From Verrucomicrobiota bacterium (GTDB lineage: Bacteria > Verrucomicrobiota > Verrucomicrobiia > Chthoniobacterales > UBA10450), in NCBI GenBank assembly GCA_003219995.1, contig QHRC01000074.1, positions 1 through 17,245 of the forward strand: 17,245 bases of DNA, given 5' to 3'. How positions within the stretch are numbered: position 1 is the stretch's first letter; every line of letters begins with the position of its first letter. This document shows, piece by piece, positions 1-7,014 of this stretch. The position numbers and the translations under genes are program-made. Below the pieces are notes generated by a model. That model was given only the letters and a program-made list of their open reading frames with translations, was not told the origin of the DNA and ran no database searches.

Positions 1-1
1 A

Positions 2-400
2 ACTGGATTCGACAAAAGCATGTCCGTGCTCGGTGACGACGTTCTCTATGTCACACAGTGGCCTTGGAAGAATGTGGATGACTGGTGGAATTATCGCGAC
101 CGCAAAAAGATCAAGACCGAGTATGCCGAGCCGCTCAATCGCATGATTGGCGCGACACCAAACTCGAACCTCGTCGGCGCAGTGCCTACTTCCGGCCTTT
201 ACCGGAGCGTCAAATACGCGGACAACGAAGTCAGCAACGTTCTGGTCCGGGGAACGGTTTCCGATTACATCATCACCTCGACGTTCGATTTTAAGGAAGG
301 CCGCTTTTTCAACGAGCTAGAATCTCGGGGGGGCGCAAACGTCTCTGTGCTTGGCTACGAGACAAATCGGTGCTCATTAATGGGCAGCCTTTCAAAGTAA
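2..400 (+). CDS. MacB-type ABC transporter permease, N-terminal fragment (5' end outside window, frame broken near 361)
   Basis: The reading frame is open from the window edge and encodes part of the periplasmic MacB_PCD domain of an FtsX/MacB-type ABC permease. The stretch GFDKSMSVLGDDVLYVTQWP is typical of the start of that domain, after the first membrane helix. Homology runs through RFFNELESR to NVSVLGYE (codon GAG ending at 361). The frame then yields a short unrelated tail and stops at 400. The rest of the protein continues in another frame from about 361. Compared with the intact paralogue at 1541-2782, roughly 12 residues between the VLG and GKT-like segments are missing at the junction. 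This fits a deletion of about 37 bases, either real or an assembly error. The ATPase partner is not in the window and may lie upstream. Confidence 0.75.
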   Translation, partial: TGFDKSMSVLGDDVLYVTQWPWKNVDDWWNYRDRKKIKTEYAEPLNRMIGATPNSNLVGAVPTSGLYRSVKYADNEVSNVLVRGTVSDYIITSTFDFKEGRFFNELESRGGANVSVLGYETNRCSLMGSLSK

Positions 401-1062
401 TCGCAGTGATCTCGCGGCAAGGCAGCTTTCTCGGACTCTTCAGCCTGGATTCGCAAGTGATCATGCCGCTGTCGGCATTCCAAAAATATTTCGCTGCGAA
501 AAGCGACTCGGACATTTTGGTAAAGGTGAGGGACAAAACAAAACTCGCCGAAGCGAGAGACGAGCTAACGGGATTCATGCGCCGCGTGCGCGGGTTGTCT
601 CCGGAACAAAAGGACGATTTCTCGATCAACGAACAACAAGCACTAAAGAGCACGCTCGACCCGGTGAAAAATACGATCGCCTTCGCGGGGCTTTTTATCA
701 CCGGCCTGTCGCTTTTTGTCGGCGCGATCGGTATCATGAACATCACGTTCGTGAGCGTGAAAGAGCGCACCAAAGAGATCGGGACCCGCAAAGCGCTCGG
801 GGCGCGTCGACGGACGATTTTGTTGCAATTCCTGATTGAATCGACCGCCATTTGTCTGGTTGGCGGATTTATCGGACTCAGCTTTGCATTCTTATTGTGT
901 TCGGGAATTGGAAAAGCCTTCCCCGATTTTCCGATTCATTTTTCGGTTGGCCTGGTTTTGATGAGCATGATCGTTTCGGTCATGACCGGTTTAATTTCCG
1001 GTTTTGCGCCGGCCTGGACGGCCTCGCGCCTCGATCCGGTGACAGCCCTCAGATATGAATGA
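370..1062 (+). CDS. MacB-type ABC transporter permease, C-terminal fragment (FtsX domain)
   Basis: This is the 3' part of the same permease as the preceding fragment, in a different frame. The GTG at 370 is only the first start-like codon. Homology begins at the GAC at 361 ([17 protein letters not shown]), so the true protein probably joins the upstream fragment and this start is artificial. The fragment holds the end of the periplasmic domain and the FtsX domain with three membrane helices: one before [27 protein letters not shown], one in the [17 protein letters not shown] stretch, and one near [20 protein letters not shown]. It ends in the family-typical [10 protein letters not shown]. Such permeases pair with a MacB/LolD-like ATPase to move substrates or use ABC-driven force across the envelope; the substrate is unknown. 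The stop codon overlaps the ATG of the next gene. Confidence 0.8.
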   Translation: MLINGQPFKVIAVISRQGSFLGLFSLDSQVIMPLSAFQKYFAAKSDSDILVKVRDKTKLAEARDELTGFMRRVRGLSPEQKDDFSINEQQALKSTLDPVKNTIAFAGLFITGLSLFVGAIGIMNITFVSVKERTKEIGTRKALGARRRTILLQFLIESTAICLVGGFIGLSFAFLLCSGIGKAFPDFPIHFSVGLVLMSMIVSVMTGLISGFAPAWTASRLDPVTALRYE

Positions 1063-1491
1063 GAGTTCTTTAACCGCGGAGAGCGCAGAGCTTGTGGAAG
1101 ACCTTAATCAACTTACTGATAGCGTCATCGGTTCCGCTATTGAAGTGCATCGAGCGCTTGGACCTGGATTGCTGGAATCTACTTACGAAATGTGCTTGTG
1201 CCGCGAGTTGAGCATTCGCGGTGTTCGCTTTGAACGGCAGGTTCTGATATCGGTAGTATACAAGAGCATCGAGCTTGACTGCGGCTACCGAGCAGACCTC
1301 GTAGTTGAAGACTCAGTCCTGGTCGAGATCAAAGCAATCGATTCACGACTGCCGCTTCACGACGCACAATTATTGAGCTATTTGAAGCTGGGCGCTGGAA
1401 GGTTGGTCTTCTTATCAACTTTAATGTCGAGCTTTTGAAGCATGGACTGCGACGACGCGTGCTTGGGCTCGTTGAAGAAATCCGTTTATGA
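1055..1491 (+). pseudogene. GxxExxY-family protein, frameshifted near the 3' end
   Basis: The product matches the GxxExxY family, small proteins related to the PD-(D/E)XK nuclease fold whose cellular role is not established. The signature GLLESTY follows [15 protein letters not shown], and the core [19 protein letters not shown] carries the D and ExK-like residues. As read, the frame stops at 1438 after an unrelated tail. In the next frame the family's expected end is visible from about 1407 ([17 protein letters not shown]) to a TGA at 1489-1491. A single missing base near TTGGTCTT (about 1402-1410) explains this, either as decay or as a sequence error. The start may be the ATG at 1055, overlapping the permease stop, or the GTG at 1094. 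The gene lies inside an inverted repeat and splits a permease pair. Confidence 0.75.
1070..1090 (+). repeat. Left inverted-repeat arm of GxxExxY cassette 1 (CGCAGAG type)
   Basis: The sequence TTAAC is followed by two heptamers, CGCGGAG (1075-1081) and CGCAGAG (1084-1090), separated by two bases, giving a 9-bp period. It is the reverse complement of the right arm at 1497-1526, including the outer TTAAC/GTTAA. It lies inside the annotated 5' end of the GxxExxY reading frame, before its conserved part. Confidence 0.8.
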
Positions 1492-1496
1492 TTGAG

Positions 1497-1526
1497 CTCT
1501 GCGATCTCTGCGTGCTCTGCGGTTAA
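1497..1526 (-). repeat. Right inverted-repeat arm of GxxExxY cassette 1 (CGCAGAG type)
   Basis: Three copies of CTCTGCG (1497-1503, 1506-1512, 1515-1521) are spaced at 9 bp and followed by GTTAA. This is the reverse complement of the left arm at 1070-1090. The arm begins six bases after the restored GxxExxY stop. Its outer end merges into AAGGAG (1525-1530), the likely ribosome binding site of the next permease gene. Confidence 0.8.
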
Positions 1527-1540
1527 GGAGAAAGAGCGGC

Positions 1541-2782
1541 ATGTTATTTCGCGAAATCATTAAGATGGCCTGGAGCTCGTTAGGGGCGAACAAACTCCGC
1601 TCTGCTCTGACGATGCTCGGCATAACGATTGGCGTTTTCTCCGTCATCTCAGTGATGACCGCAATCGGCGCGTTGCAAAGTTCCATTGAAAATGGCTTGA
1701 GCTTTCTTGGATCGAACATTTTTCAATTCGCGAAGTACCCGGCCAATGTGAGCATGGGCGGCGACATAAAGAAAAAATATCAGAACCGGCACAACATCAC
1801 CTACCGGCAGGCGCTGCATTATTACAAGTTGATGGAGGAAAGCGCCCGCGAGATTTGCCTCAAGAGTTTTGCTTATGAGGTGAAAGGTCAGGCGGTTTAC
1901 AAAGGTGTGAAGACCACACCGAGTCTTCTCATCGTTGGAGCTAATCGAAGTTTTCTGACCGCGAATGCTTATACGCTCGGTTACGGAAGGAATATAAACG
2001 ATGAAGATGTCGATCTTGCGCGCAACGTGATCGTCGTCGGAAAGATGGTTGAAAAACGTTTGTTTCCGCATGAAACGCCCATCGGTAAGACAATCAGGGT
2101 AACCGGTCACACTTTTGCCGTGATCGGTGTTCTCGCCGAAAAAGGGACCGCGTTCGGTCAAAGTCAGGATGACCTTTGCGTCATGCCAATCACGCGGTTC
2201 TTCGAGGATTTCGGCGAAGCGAAGCGAACGGTTAACATCGCAACGCAATCTTTTTCCGCGGAAACGTATAACGCAACGATGGGTAAAGGGATAGGCGCGA
2301 TGCGCATCGCGCGAGGATTGCGGGCAAATCAGGAAAACGATTTTGAGATTTACTCGAACGATTCACTCAAGAGCGCGTTTATTTCGGTTGCGGGCGTCGT
2401 GCGCATCGGTGCGTTTGTTATCAGTTTTATCGCTCTGGTGGCGGCGGGCATCGGTATCATGAACATCATGCTCGTCAGCGTGACCGAGCGGACAAAAGAA
2501 ATCGGAGTGCGAAAGTCGATCGGGGCAAGAAGTCGCGACATCTTGCGGCAGTTTTTGACCGAGGCAGTCTTTATTTCCGAAGCGGGCGGTGTTCTCGGAA
2601 TTCTTCTCGGAGTGATCGGCGGGGATTTGCTCGCGCTTTGGCTGCAGGTTGACCTGATCTTTCCTTTTGGCTGGGCATTGGCCGGTTTGATTGTTTGCTC
2701 GGGAATCGGCATTGGATTTGGCTTGTATCCAGCAGTTCGGGCAGCGGGTCTCGACCCGATCGAAGCGCTGCGCTACGAATAA
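1541..2782 (+). CDS. MacB/FtsX-type ABC transporter permease
   Basis: An intact 413-residue permease. The N-terminal helix is at about residues 22-43, within LRSALTMLGITIGVFSVIS. A periplasmic MacB_PCD domain follows to about residue 280, including NVIVVGKMVEKRLFPHETPI and GKTIRVTGHTFAVIGVL. The FtsX domain has helices near 286-312, 342-368 and 376-402, with the conserved GIMNIMLVSVTERTKEIGVR after the second helix and LDPIEALRYE at the end. AAGGAG at 1525-1530 precedes the ATG by 10 bases. It is paralogous to the broken permease upstream, and the two may have formed a heterodimer before the GxxExxY cassette and frame changes appeared. No ATPase or membrane-fusion partner is visible here. MacB-like (macrolide, lipoprotein or peptide export) is the family label only; the substrate is not predictable. 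Confidence 0.9.
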   Translation: MLFREIIKMAWSSLGANKLRSALTMLGITIGVFSVISVMTAIGALQSSIENGLSFLGSNIFQFAKYPANVSMGGDIKKKYQNRHNITYRQALHYYKLMEESAREICLKSFAYEVKGQAVYKGVKTTPSLLIVGANRSFLTANAYTLGYGRNINDEDVDLARNVIVVGKMVEKRLFPHETPIGKTIRVTGHTFAVIGVLAEKGTAFGQSQDDLCVMPITRFFEDFGEAKRTVNIATQSFSAETYNATMGKGIGAMRIARGLRANQENDFEIYSNDSLKSAFISVAGVVRIGAFVISFIALVAAGIGIMNIMLVSVTERTKEIGVRKSIGARSRDILRQFLTEAVFISEAGGVLGILLGVIGGDLLALWLQVDLIFPFGWALAGLIVCSGIGIGFGLYPAVRAAGLDPIEALRYE

Positions 2783-2896
2783 CAAATCGACCGGCGAGGC
2801 AGCGGTTCCCGGCAGGAGGGCACGCAACTTGCGCTTCCTTTGCTTTGACCATGCCTGACGCTTGTCTTACTCTCGTAATTTTGAGCCGTTGCCGAC

Positions 2897-4435
2897 GTGC
2901 CTGCTTTTCATCAATCTTCCGCCGGGACTGCTTCCGATCATAGCATCGTTCTCTTAGAAGAGTACGAAGCGCTCGCCGCAGCCGTCGGCGCGGCGCTCAA
3001 GAAGTTTGCGCCGCAACACGCGATCTCCGTTGCCCGATCTCTCGCTCAAGCGGAAACCCTCAGTGCAAAAATCGGACCCGAGCTGTTTATCATCGACGTC
3101 GATCCACCATGGCCGGGGTTAACCGATTTTTTGGAAAAACTGCGAGACGCATACCCGGATGCGGGTGCGCTGATCATCGGCGGCGCGATCCCCGCCGCCA
3201 TCGCGGTCGAGCGCGGATCATTCGGCGCGCTGCAATTCATCGAGAAGCCGTTTGAACTGGCGACGTTCGAAGCAGCCGTTCAAGCGATGCTTGAACCGTG
3301 GCACCACTCGAAATCCGCGAGTCCGCGCGCAAGCTTGGCCACTCTCAATCCCATTGACGTCGTCTTATTGCATTACGCGGCCGGCGCAAATGTGATTGTC
3401 GATGTTCACGCGCGCGGCGAGCGGACCGGTGAGATTCATCTGACCGGGGGTCAAGTTTCGCATGCCAAAACGGAAAAGCTCAGTGGCGAAGAAGCTCTGC
3501 GCGAAATCTTGAGCTGGTCCGAGGCGAGAATGAACGAACGGGCAGCAGCTGTTCCGGCGCGGCCGCCAATTCGGCCGGATTGGTCAGCGACGTTATTGGA
3601 GGCTTTGCGCGAACTTAAAGCGAGCCAGATTCCGGACATTCCAATTACCGAAAAGGCCGTACCTGAGAAGCTGCCCGCCAAGATGGGAAAGAAAATCGTC
3701 CTGATCGATGATACCGACATGCTGCTGATCTTTGTCGAGGATGTGCTGGCCACGGCGGATCCCGAGTTGCAAATCACAACCGCGCTGAACGCAACCGATG
3801 GAATAAAACAAATCGAGCGCGTAAATCCCGACCTCGTGCTGCTCGATTATAGCTTGCCGGATTTCAATGGCGACGAAGTTTGCCGGCGGCTATTGGAGAA
3901 CGAGCACACCGCGCGCATCCCGGTGCTGATGATGTCCGCTCACGTGGCGGAAATGAACGCCGCAGCGGCGCGCCTCGAGAATGTGGTCGCAACCATCGAA
4001 AAGCCGTTTCTATCCGACGCGCTCGTCAGTCTCGTGCAGCGAACATCATCCGGAGTCCCAGTGCGGACGAAAACCGTTGAGCCCGCTGCGTCGGCGCAAA
4101 CTTCAAGGCCAGTTCGAGTGACTGCGGGGGAAGCCATGCCGAAGCAACAGAAAAATGAAGTTCCTTCGCGACTGAGCGCTGTTCCGCCACCGCGCCGCAC
4201 GTCGACAAGCAAGAAAAACGGCAAGCCTACGCGTAAGAAAAGTGCAACCGCGCGGAAAACGAAGATGCCGAAAGAGGAGGCGAAGATGAGAACGCCCGAG
4301 CCATCAGACGAGGAAGTTCGTCTCCGCGCTTACTTCGTTTCGGAACGGCGACGGGAATTTGGTCTCCCGGGTGACGCAAGTTCTGATTGGCTGGAAGCGA
4401 AGCGGCAACTTCTTTCCGAAACCGGACCTGGCTGA
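2897..4435 (+). CDS. Response regulator with two receiver domains, DUF4388 and a DUF2934 tail
   Basis: A 512-residue cytoplasmic signalling protein. Receiver domain 1 spans about residues 15-130, with LFIIDVD (D67) and IEKPF, but the usual Thr/Ser is replaced in ALIIGG, so it looks degenerate. A DUF4388/PATAN-like domain spans about 147-215 (GEIHLTGGQVSHAKT). Receiver domain 2 spans about 267-390 and is complete: acidic D271-D272, phosphoacceptor D317 in LVLLDYSLPD, S347 and K369 in EKPF. A long basic Ser/Lys/Pro-rich linker leads to a C-terminal DUF2934-like segment from about 466 (DEEVRLRAYFVSERRREFG, then DWLEAKRQLL). GTG at 2897 is the only usable start, because an in-frame TGA lies at 2882. 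No histidine kinase or DNA-binding domain is visible. Output through protein contacts or the linker is an inference. Confidence 0.85.
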   Translation: MPAFHQSSAGTASDHSIVLLEEYEALAAAVGAALKKFAPQHAISVARSLAQAETLSAKIGPELFIIDVDPPWPGLTDFLEKLRDAYPDAGALIIGGAIPAAIAVERGSFGALQFIEKPFELATFEAAVQAMLEPWHHSKSASPRASLATLNPIDVVLLHYAAGANVIVDVHARGERTGEIHLTGGQVSHAKTEKLSGEEALREILSWSEARMNERAAAVPARPPIRPDWSATLLEALRELKASQIPDIPITEKAVPEKLPAKMGKKIVLIDDTDMLLIFVEDVLATADPELQITTALNATDGIKQIERVNPDLVLLDYSLPDFNGDEVCRRLLENEHTARIPVLMMSAHVAEMNAAAARLENVVATIEKPFLSDALVSLVQRTSSGVPVRTKTVEPAASAQTSRPVRVTAGEAMPKQQKNEVPSRLSAVPPPRRTSTSKKNGKPTRKKSATARKTKMPKEEAKMRTPEPSDEEVRLRAYFVSERRREFGLPGDASSDWLEAKRQLLSETGPG

Positions 4436-4532
4436 TGCAAACTCGACGACATAGCGAGAATTTCCGAATTGCTTCTCAGTCCGGCCAGGTAACTGGTTCC
4501 GGCGATCGATTGTCGATCTTGCTGCTGTCGAT

Positions 4533-5828
4533 TTAATCCAAGCCGAGCGCTTTGAATGTTGCATCGATATGTTGGAAGTGAACATCGAGCGAGCAAAGGC
4601 GATCGATTTCCGCTGCGGAAAGTCGGGCCGCGATTTCCGGTTCCTTTTTCGCATTGTCCGCAAAAGTCCCGTCGCCTTTCCAAGTCTTCATTGCGGCTCG
4701 TTGCACCGCTTCATACGCATTCTTTCGCTCCGCGCCCGCTCGCGTGAGCGCGAGCAAAACCGACTGGCTAAAATACAGGCCTTTGGTCATGGCGAGGTTT
4801 GTCTCCATTCGTTCCGGATAAACCTGCAAGCCTTCGACAATTTCTCGCAACTTTACTAGCATGTAGTCGAGCAGCGTGCATGAGTCCGGCAAAATGATCC
4901 TTTCCGCGCTGGAATGACTGATATCGCGCTCATGCCAGAGGGCGACATTTTCCAACGCCACAACCGCATTGCCGCGAATCACGCGTGCCAACCCGCTCAG
5001 CCTTTCACTGGTGATCGGGTTGCGTTTGTGCGGCATTGCCGAGCTGCCTTTCTGTCCTTCACCAAAGAGTTCTTCCACTTCGAGAACCTCGGTCCGCTGG
5101 AGATGACGAAATTCAGTGGCCCAGCGATCGACGCTCGATGCAATCACGGCGAGTGTGGCCAGAAACTCCGCGTGCCGGTCGCGCTGCACGATCTGCGTCG
5201 AAATCGTCGCCGGCTTCAGGCCAAGTTTCTCGCAAACGACACGCTCGATCGCAGGATCGACATGGGCATGCGTGCCGACCGCGCCGCTTAGTTTTCCGAT
5301 TCGAATGCGCTCGATTGTCTGGCTCAATCGCTCTTCCGCGCGCCCAAATTCGTCGAACATCAAAGCGAGTTTTAACCCGAAGGTGATCGGCTCGGCGTGG
5401 ATACCATGACTGCGACCGATCATCGGCGTCATCTTGAAGTGGCGCGCCCGATCAGCGACGGTCGTGCGCAATTTTTTTACGTCTTCACTCAGAACTCTCG
5501 CTGATTCCGTCAACTGGATCGCGAGCGTCGTGTCCAAAATATCCGAGGAGGTCAGCCCCTGATGGATCCAGCGCGCCGCCGGCCCCACTGATTCCGCAAC
5601 ATTTTCGAGGAAGGCGATGACGTCGTGATTTGTGCGCTTCTCGATCTCCACGATCTCGGGAATGGAGAAGCGCGCGCGCTTCCGTATTTCGACCGCATCT
5701 TGTTTTGGGATTTGGCCGAACTCGGCCATCGCCTCGCAGGCGAGTATTTCAATCTCGAGCCAAATCTGAAATTTCCGCTCATCCGACCAAATCTGGCGCA
5801 TTTCCGGCCGGGAATAACGATCGATCAC
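4533..5828 (-). CDS. purB: Adenylosuccinate lyase
   Basis: PurB catalyses two fumarate-releasing steps of purine synthesis: SAICAR to AICAR, and adenylosuccinate to AMP. The fumarase/aspartase-superfamily signature SSAMPHKRNP lies at about residue 261, in the flexible catalytic loop. The His-bearing GRSHGIHAEP segment is near residue 140, and HERDISHSSAERIILPD is also conserved. Starting at the GTG at 5828 gives 431 residues with an N-terminus (MIDRYSRPEM) that matches the family exactly. The frame also allows a TTG at 5855 that would add nine non-conserved residues. The gene converges with the response regulator. A strong hairpin and T-tract lie about 50 bases upstream of the start, so it probably has its own promoter or is attenuated. 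A housekeeping enzyme with nothing abnormal in sequence. Confidence 0.95.
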   Translation of the reverse strand: MIDRYSRPEMRQIWSDERKFQIWLEIEILACEAMAEFGQIPKQDAVEIRKRARFSIPEIVEIEKRTNHDVIAFLENVAESVGPAARWIHQGLTSSDILDTTLAIQLTESARVLSEDVKKLRTTVADRARHFKMTPMIGRSHGIHAEPITFGLKLALMFDEFGRAEERLSQTIERIRIGKLSGAVGTHAHVDPAIERVVCEKLGLKPATISTQIVQRDRHAEFLATLAVIASSVDRWATEFRHLQRTEVLEVEELFGEGQKGSSAMPHKRNPITSERLSGLARVIRGNAVVALENVALWHERDISHSSAERIILPDSCTLLDYMLVKLREIVEGLQVYPERMETNLAMTKGLYFSQSVLLALTRAGAERKNAYEAVQRAAMKTWKGDGTFADNAKKEPEIAARLSAAEIDRLCSLDVHFQHIDATFKALGLD

Positions 5829-5875
5829 CGACCCAAGATAAAAGCGCTCTCTCAACGCGGAAAGCGTTTTGTGCG

Positions 5876-5915
5876 AAAAACAAATCGCTCCGGCAGATTC
5901 GCCGCCGGAGCGATT
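5876..5915 (-). terminator. Intrinsic terminator between the 60-residue gene and purB
   Basis: There is a perfect 12-bp stem (5883-5894 with 5904-5915, AATCGCTCCGGC and its complement) around a 9-base loop. On the minus strand it is followed by TTTGTTTTT. It sits after the stop of the small minus-strand gene (5943) and about 47 bases before the purB start. It could end the small transcript or act as an attenuator for purB. No T-tract is present in the plus direction. Confidence 0.8.
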
Positions 5916-5942
5916 ATCAAATTCGATTGTCGATCTTGCCGT

Positions 5943-6125
5943 CTAACAAACGCGGGCGCGAATAAAGCGGCCGTTGTTTTGAACACGCACTCGGCCGCTG
6001 GCGAAAAGGTCTGCGACCGTTGCGACCGTTTCTTTTGTGCTCTTAGTACAGGAGCTTACGGCCAGGATCAGGTCTCCGAGGGAAAGTTTGGGGCGTTGCT
6101 TGAGGATTTGGGTCGTTTTCTTCAT
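5943..6125 (-). CDS. Small hypothetical protein (60 aa)
   Basis: Not recognised as a named family. The reading frame is longer (to 6461), but its upstream part is antisense to dedA and looks like a shadow. The credible gene starts at the ATG at 6125 (MKKTTQILKQRPKLSLGDLI). The protein is basic at the start, continues LAVSSCTKSTKETVATVADL, and ends with a basic RVRV...RFIRARVC tail, suggesting a small soluble helical protein. Support comes from its position between dedA and purB on the same strand, and from the strong terminator just after its stop. No clear Shine-Dalgarno sequence is seen. It may alternatively be non-coding. Confidence 0.5.
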   Translation of the reverse strand: MKKTTQILKQRPKLSLGDLILAVSSCTKSTKETVATVADLFASGRVRVQNNGRFIRARVC

Positions 6126-6234
6126 ACCAATTCGGCATTTCAAGGAGCAAATAGAGTGCCAATGAGGGACATTCTGCCGTAGCGTGGGAACCTGCTTTTC
6201 TTCCAACGCAAGACTACTCCGGCTAGGCCGGAAT

Positions 6235-6254
6235 GTTTGACACTTGTGTCTTAT
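6235..6254. repeat. Copy of a 20-bp intergenic motif also at 16773-16792
   Basis: GTTTGACACTTGTGTCTTAT contains the palindrome GACACTTGTGTC and lies 18 bases beyond the dedA stop. It matches 18 of 20 positions of the copy at 16773-16792, where the palindrome is less perfect. Confidence 0.45.
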
Positions 6255-6271
6255 TTGTGAACACTGAACGA

Positions 6272-6910
6272 TTAATTCGGCGGTGTCAACCGCGGTTTCA
6301 TCAGCCGTAACGTCAATATATAGAGTATGGCAAAGACCGCGACCACTAGTAATATCCACCTTGATTGTCCCCGGATGAAGTGCAGCATAGCCTCCGGTTT
6401 CGTCAAAAGTTCGGGCTCGACCAAATACGCCTGGTGGCCCAAATAAGCCAAAAGACTGCACGAAATCGCCGAACCCAAAATCGTAACTACGCTGAAACTT
6501 GTAAAATTCATCCGGACAATTCCTGCTGGAATCGAAATGACATGACGCACGATCGGGAGGAGCCGGGCAAAGAAAACTCCACCCGCCTCATAACGAGCTA
6601 GCCAGATCTCCGCCTGCTCGAGTTTGTGCGGCTTAAGCAGCAAGAAACGGCCGTAGCGCACAATGATTGGCCGGCCAACGAGCAGCGATAGCCAATACAT
6701 CGCGGCAGCGCCAAGGTAGCAGCCAATCGTTCCAGCGATGATGACGCCGCTGAAACTAAGATGACCCTGCGCGGCCAAAAAAGCCGCAGGCGGAATTACC
6801 ACTTCGGCAGGCACCGGCAGTGGTGAGCTCCCCATCGCCATGAGAAGGACAATGCCGATGTAGCCTCCGGTAAGAACCCATCCGAACCACAGTTCCACAA
6901 GATGATGCAT
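6272..6910 (-). CDS. DedA-family (SNARE-associated/VTT) inner-membrane protein
   Basis: A 212-residue polytopic membrane protein of the DedA/VTT family. The family is linked to undecaprenyl-phosphate or phospholipid translocation and envelope homeostasis; the role here is not specified by the sequence. Visible family marks are the early segment GSSPLPVPAEVVIPPAAFLA with its acidic residue between prolines, a Gly-rich helix with GCYLGAAAMYW, and the re-entrant signature FFARLLPIVRHVISIPAG followed by RMNF. A C-terminal helix, WILLVVAVFAILYILTLRLM, ends the protein. Length is normal for the family. It is divergent from the ABC exporter at 7015, with a repeat-rich 104-bp gap that must hold both promoters. 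Confidence 0.92.
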   Translation of the reverse strand: MHHLVELWFGWVLTGGYIGIVLLMAMGSSPLPVPAEVVIPPAAFLAAQGHLSFSGVIIAGTIGCYLGAAAMYWLSLLVGRPIIVRYGRFLLLKPHKLEQAEIWLARYEAGGVFFARLLPIVRHVISIPAGIVRMNFTSFSVVTILGSAISCSLLAYLGHQAYLVEPELLTKPEAMLHFIRGQSRWILLVVAVFAILYILTLRLMKPRLTPPN

Positions 6911-6915
6911 GAAAA

Positions 6916-6990
6916 GATTTCAGATTTCGGATTTCAGATTTAGCCTTTGCAATGAACAAGTGGGCCGCGCCCGTAGTTGAATCTGAAATC
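6916..6990. repeat. Short-period repeat and 11-bp inverted repeat between dedA and the ABC exporter
   Basis: Four imperfect units of GATTTCA at a 7-bp period (6916-6942) are followed 40 bases later by AATCTGAAATC (6980-6990). The latter is a perfect reverse complement of GATTTCAGATT at 6930-6940. The intervening 39 bases contain no gene. The element occupies most of the divergent promoter region and resembles the low-complexity arms around the GxxExxY genes, but with a different unit. Confidence 0.7.
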
Positions 6991-7014
6991 GGGAACCTGC
7001 AATCTTAAATTTCC

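Noticed and set aside
1055..1491. GxxExxY gene as a toxin of a toxin-antitoxin pair
   Set aside because: There is no small partner gene beside either copy, and the family has no established toxin role that I can cite.
4481..4502. Imperfect hairpin between the response regulator and purB as a terminator
   Set aside because: The stem is interrupted by unpaired TT and no T-tract follows on either strand.
5625..6182. Long plus-strand frame antisense to purB and the small gene
   Set aside because: It overlaps purB antisense, reads through the terminator hairpin, and has no recognisable domain or family-like composition.
6218..6232. TCCGGC-TAG-GCCGGA hairpin as the dedA terminator
   Set aside because: The stem is only 6 bp and no T-tract follows on the minus strand. 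Termination is not supported.
5943..6461. Full-length 172-residue version of the small minus-strand frame
   Set aside because: Its first part lies inside dedA in another frame and reads as unordered sequence. Only the part from 6125 looks like a protein.
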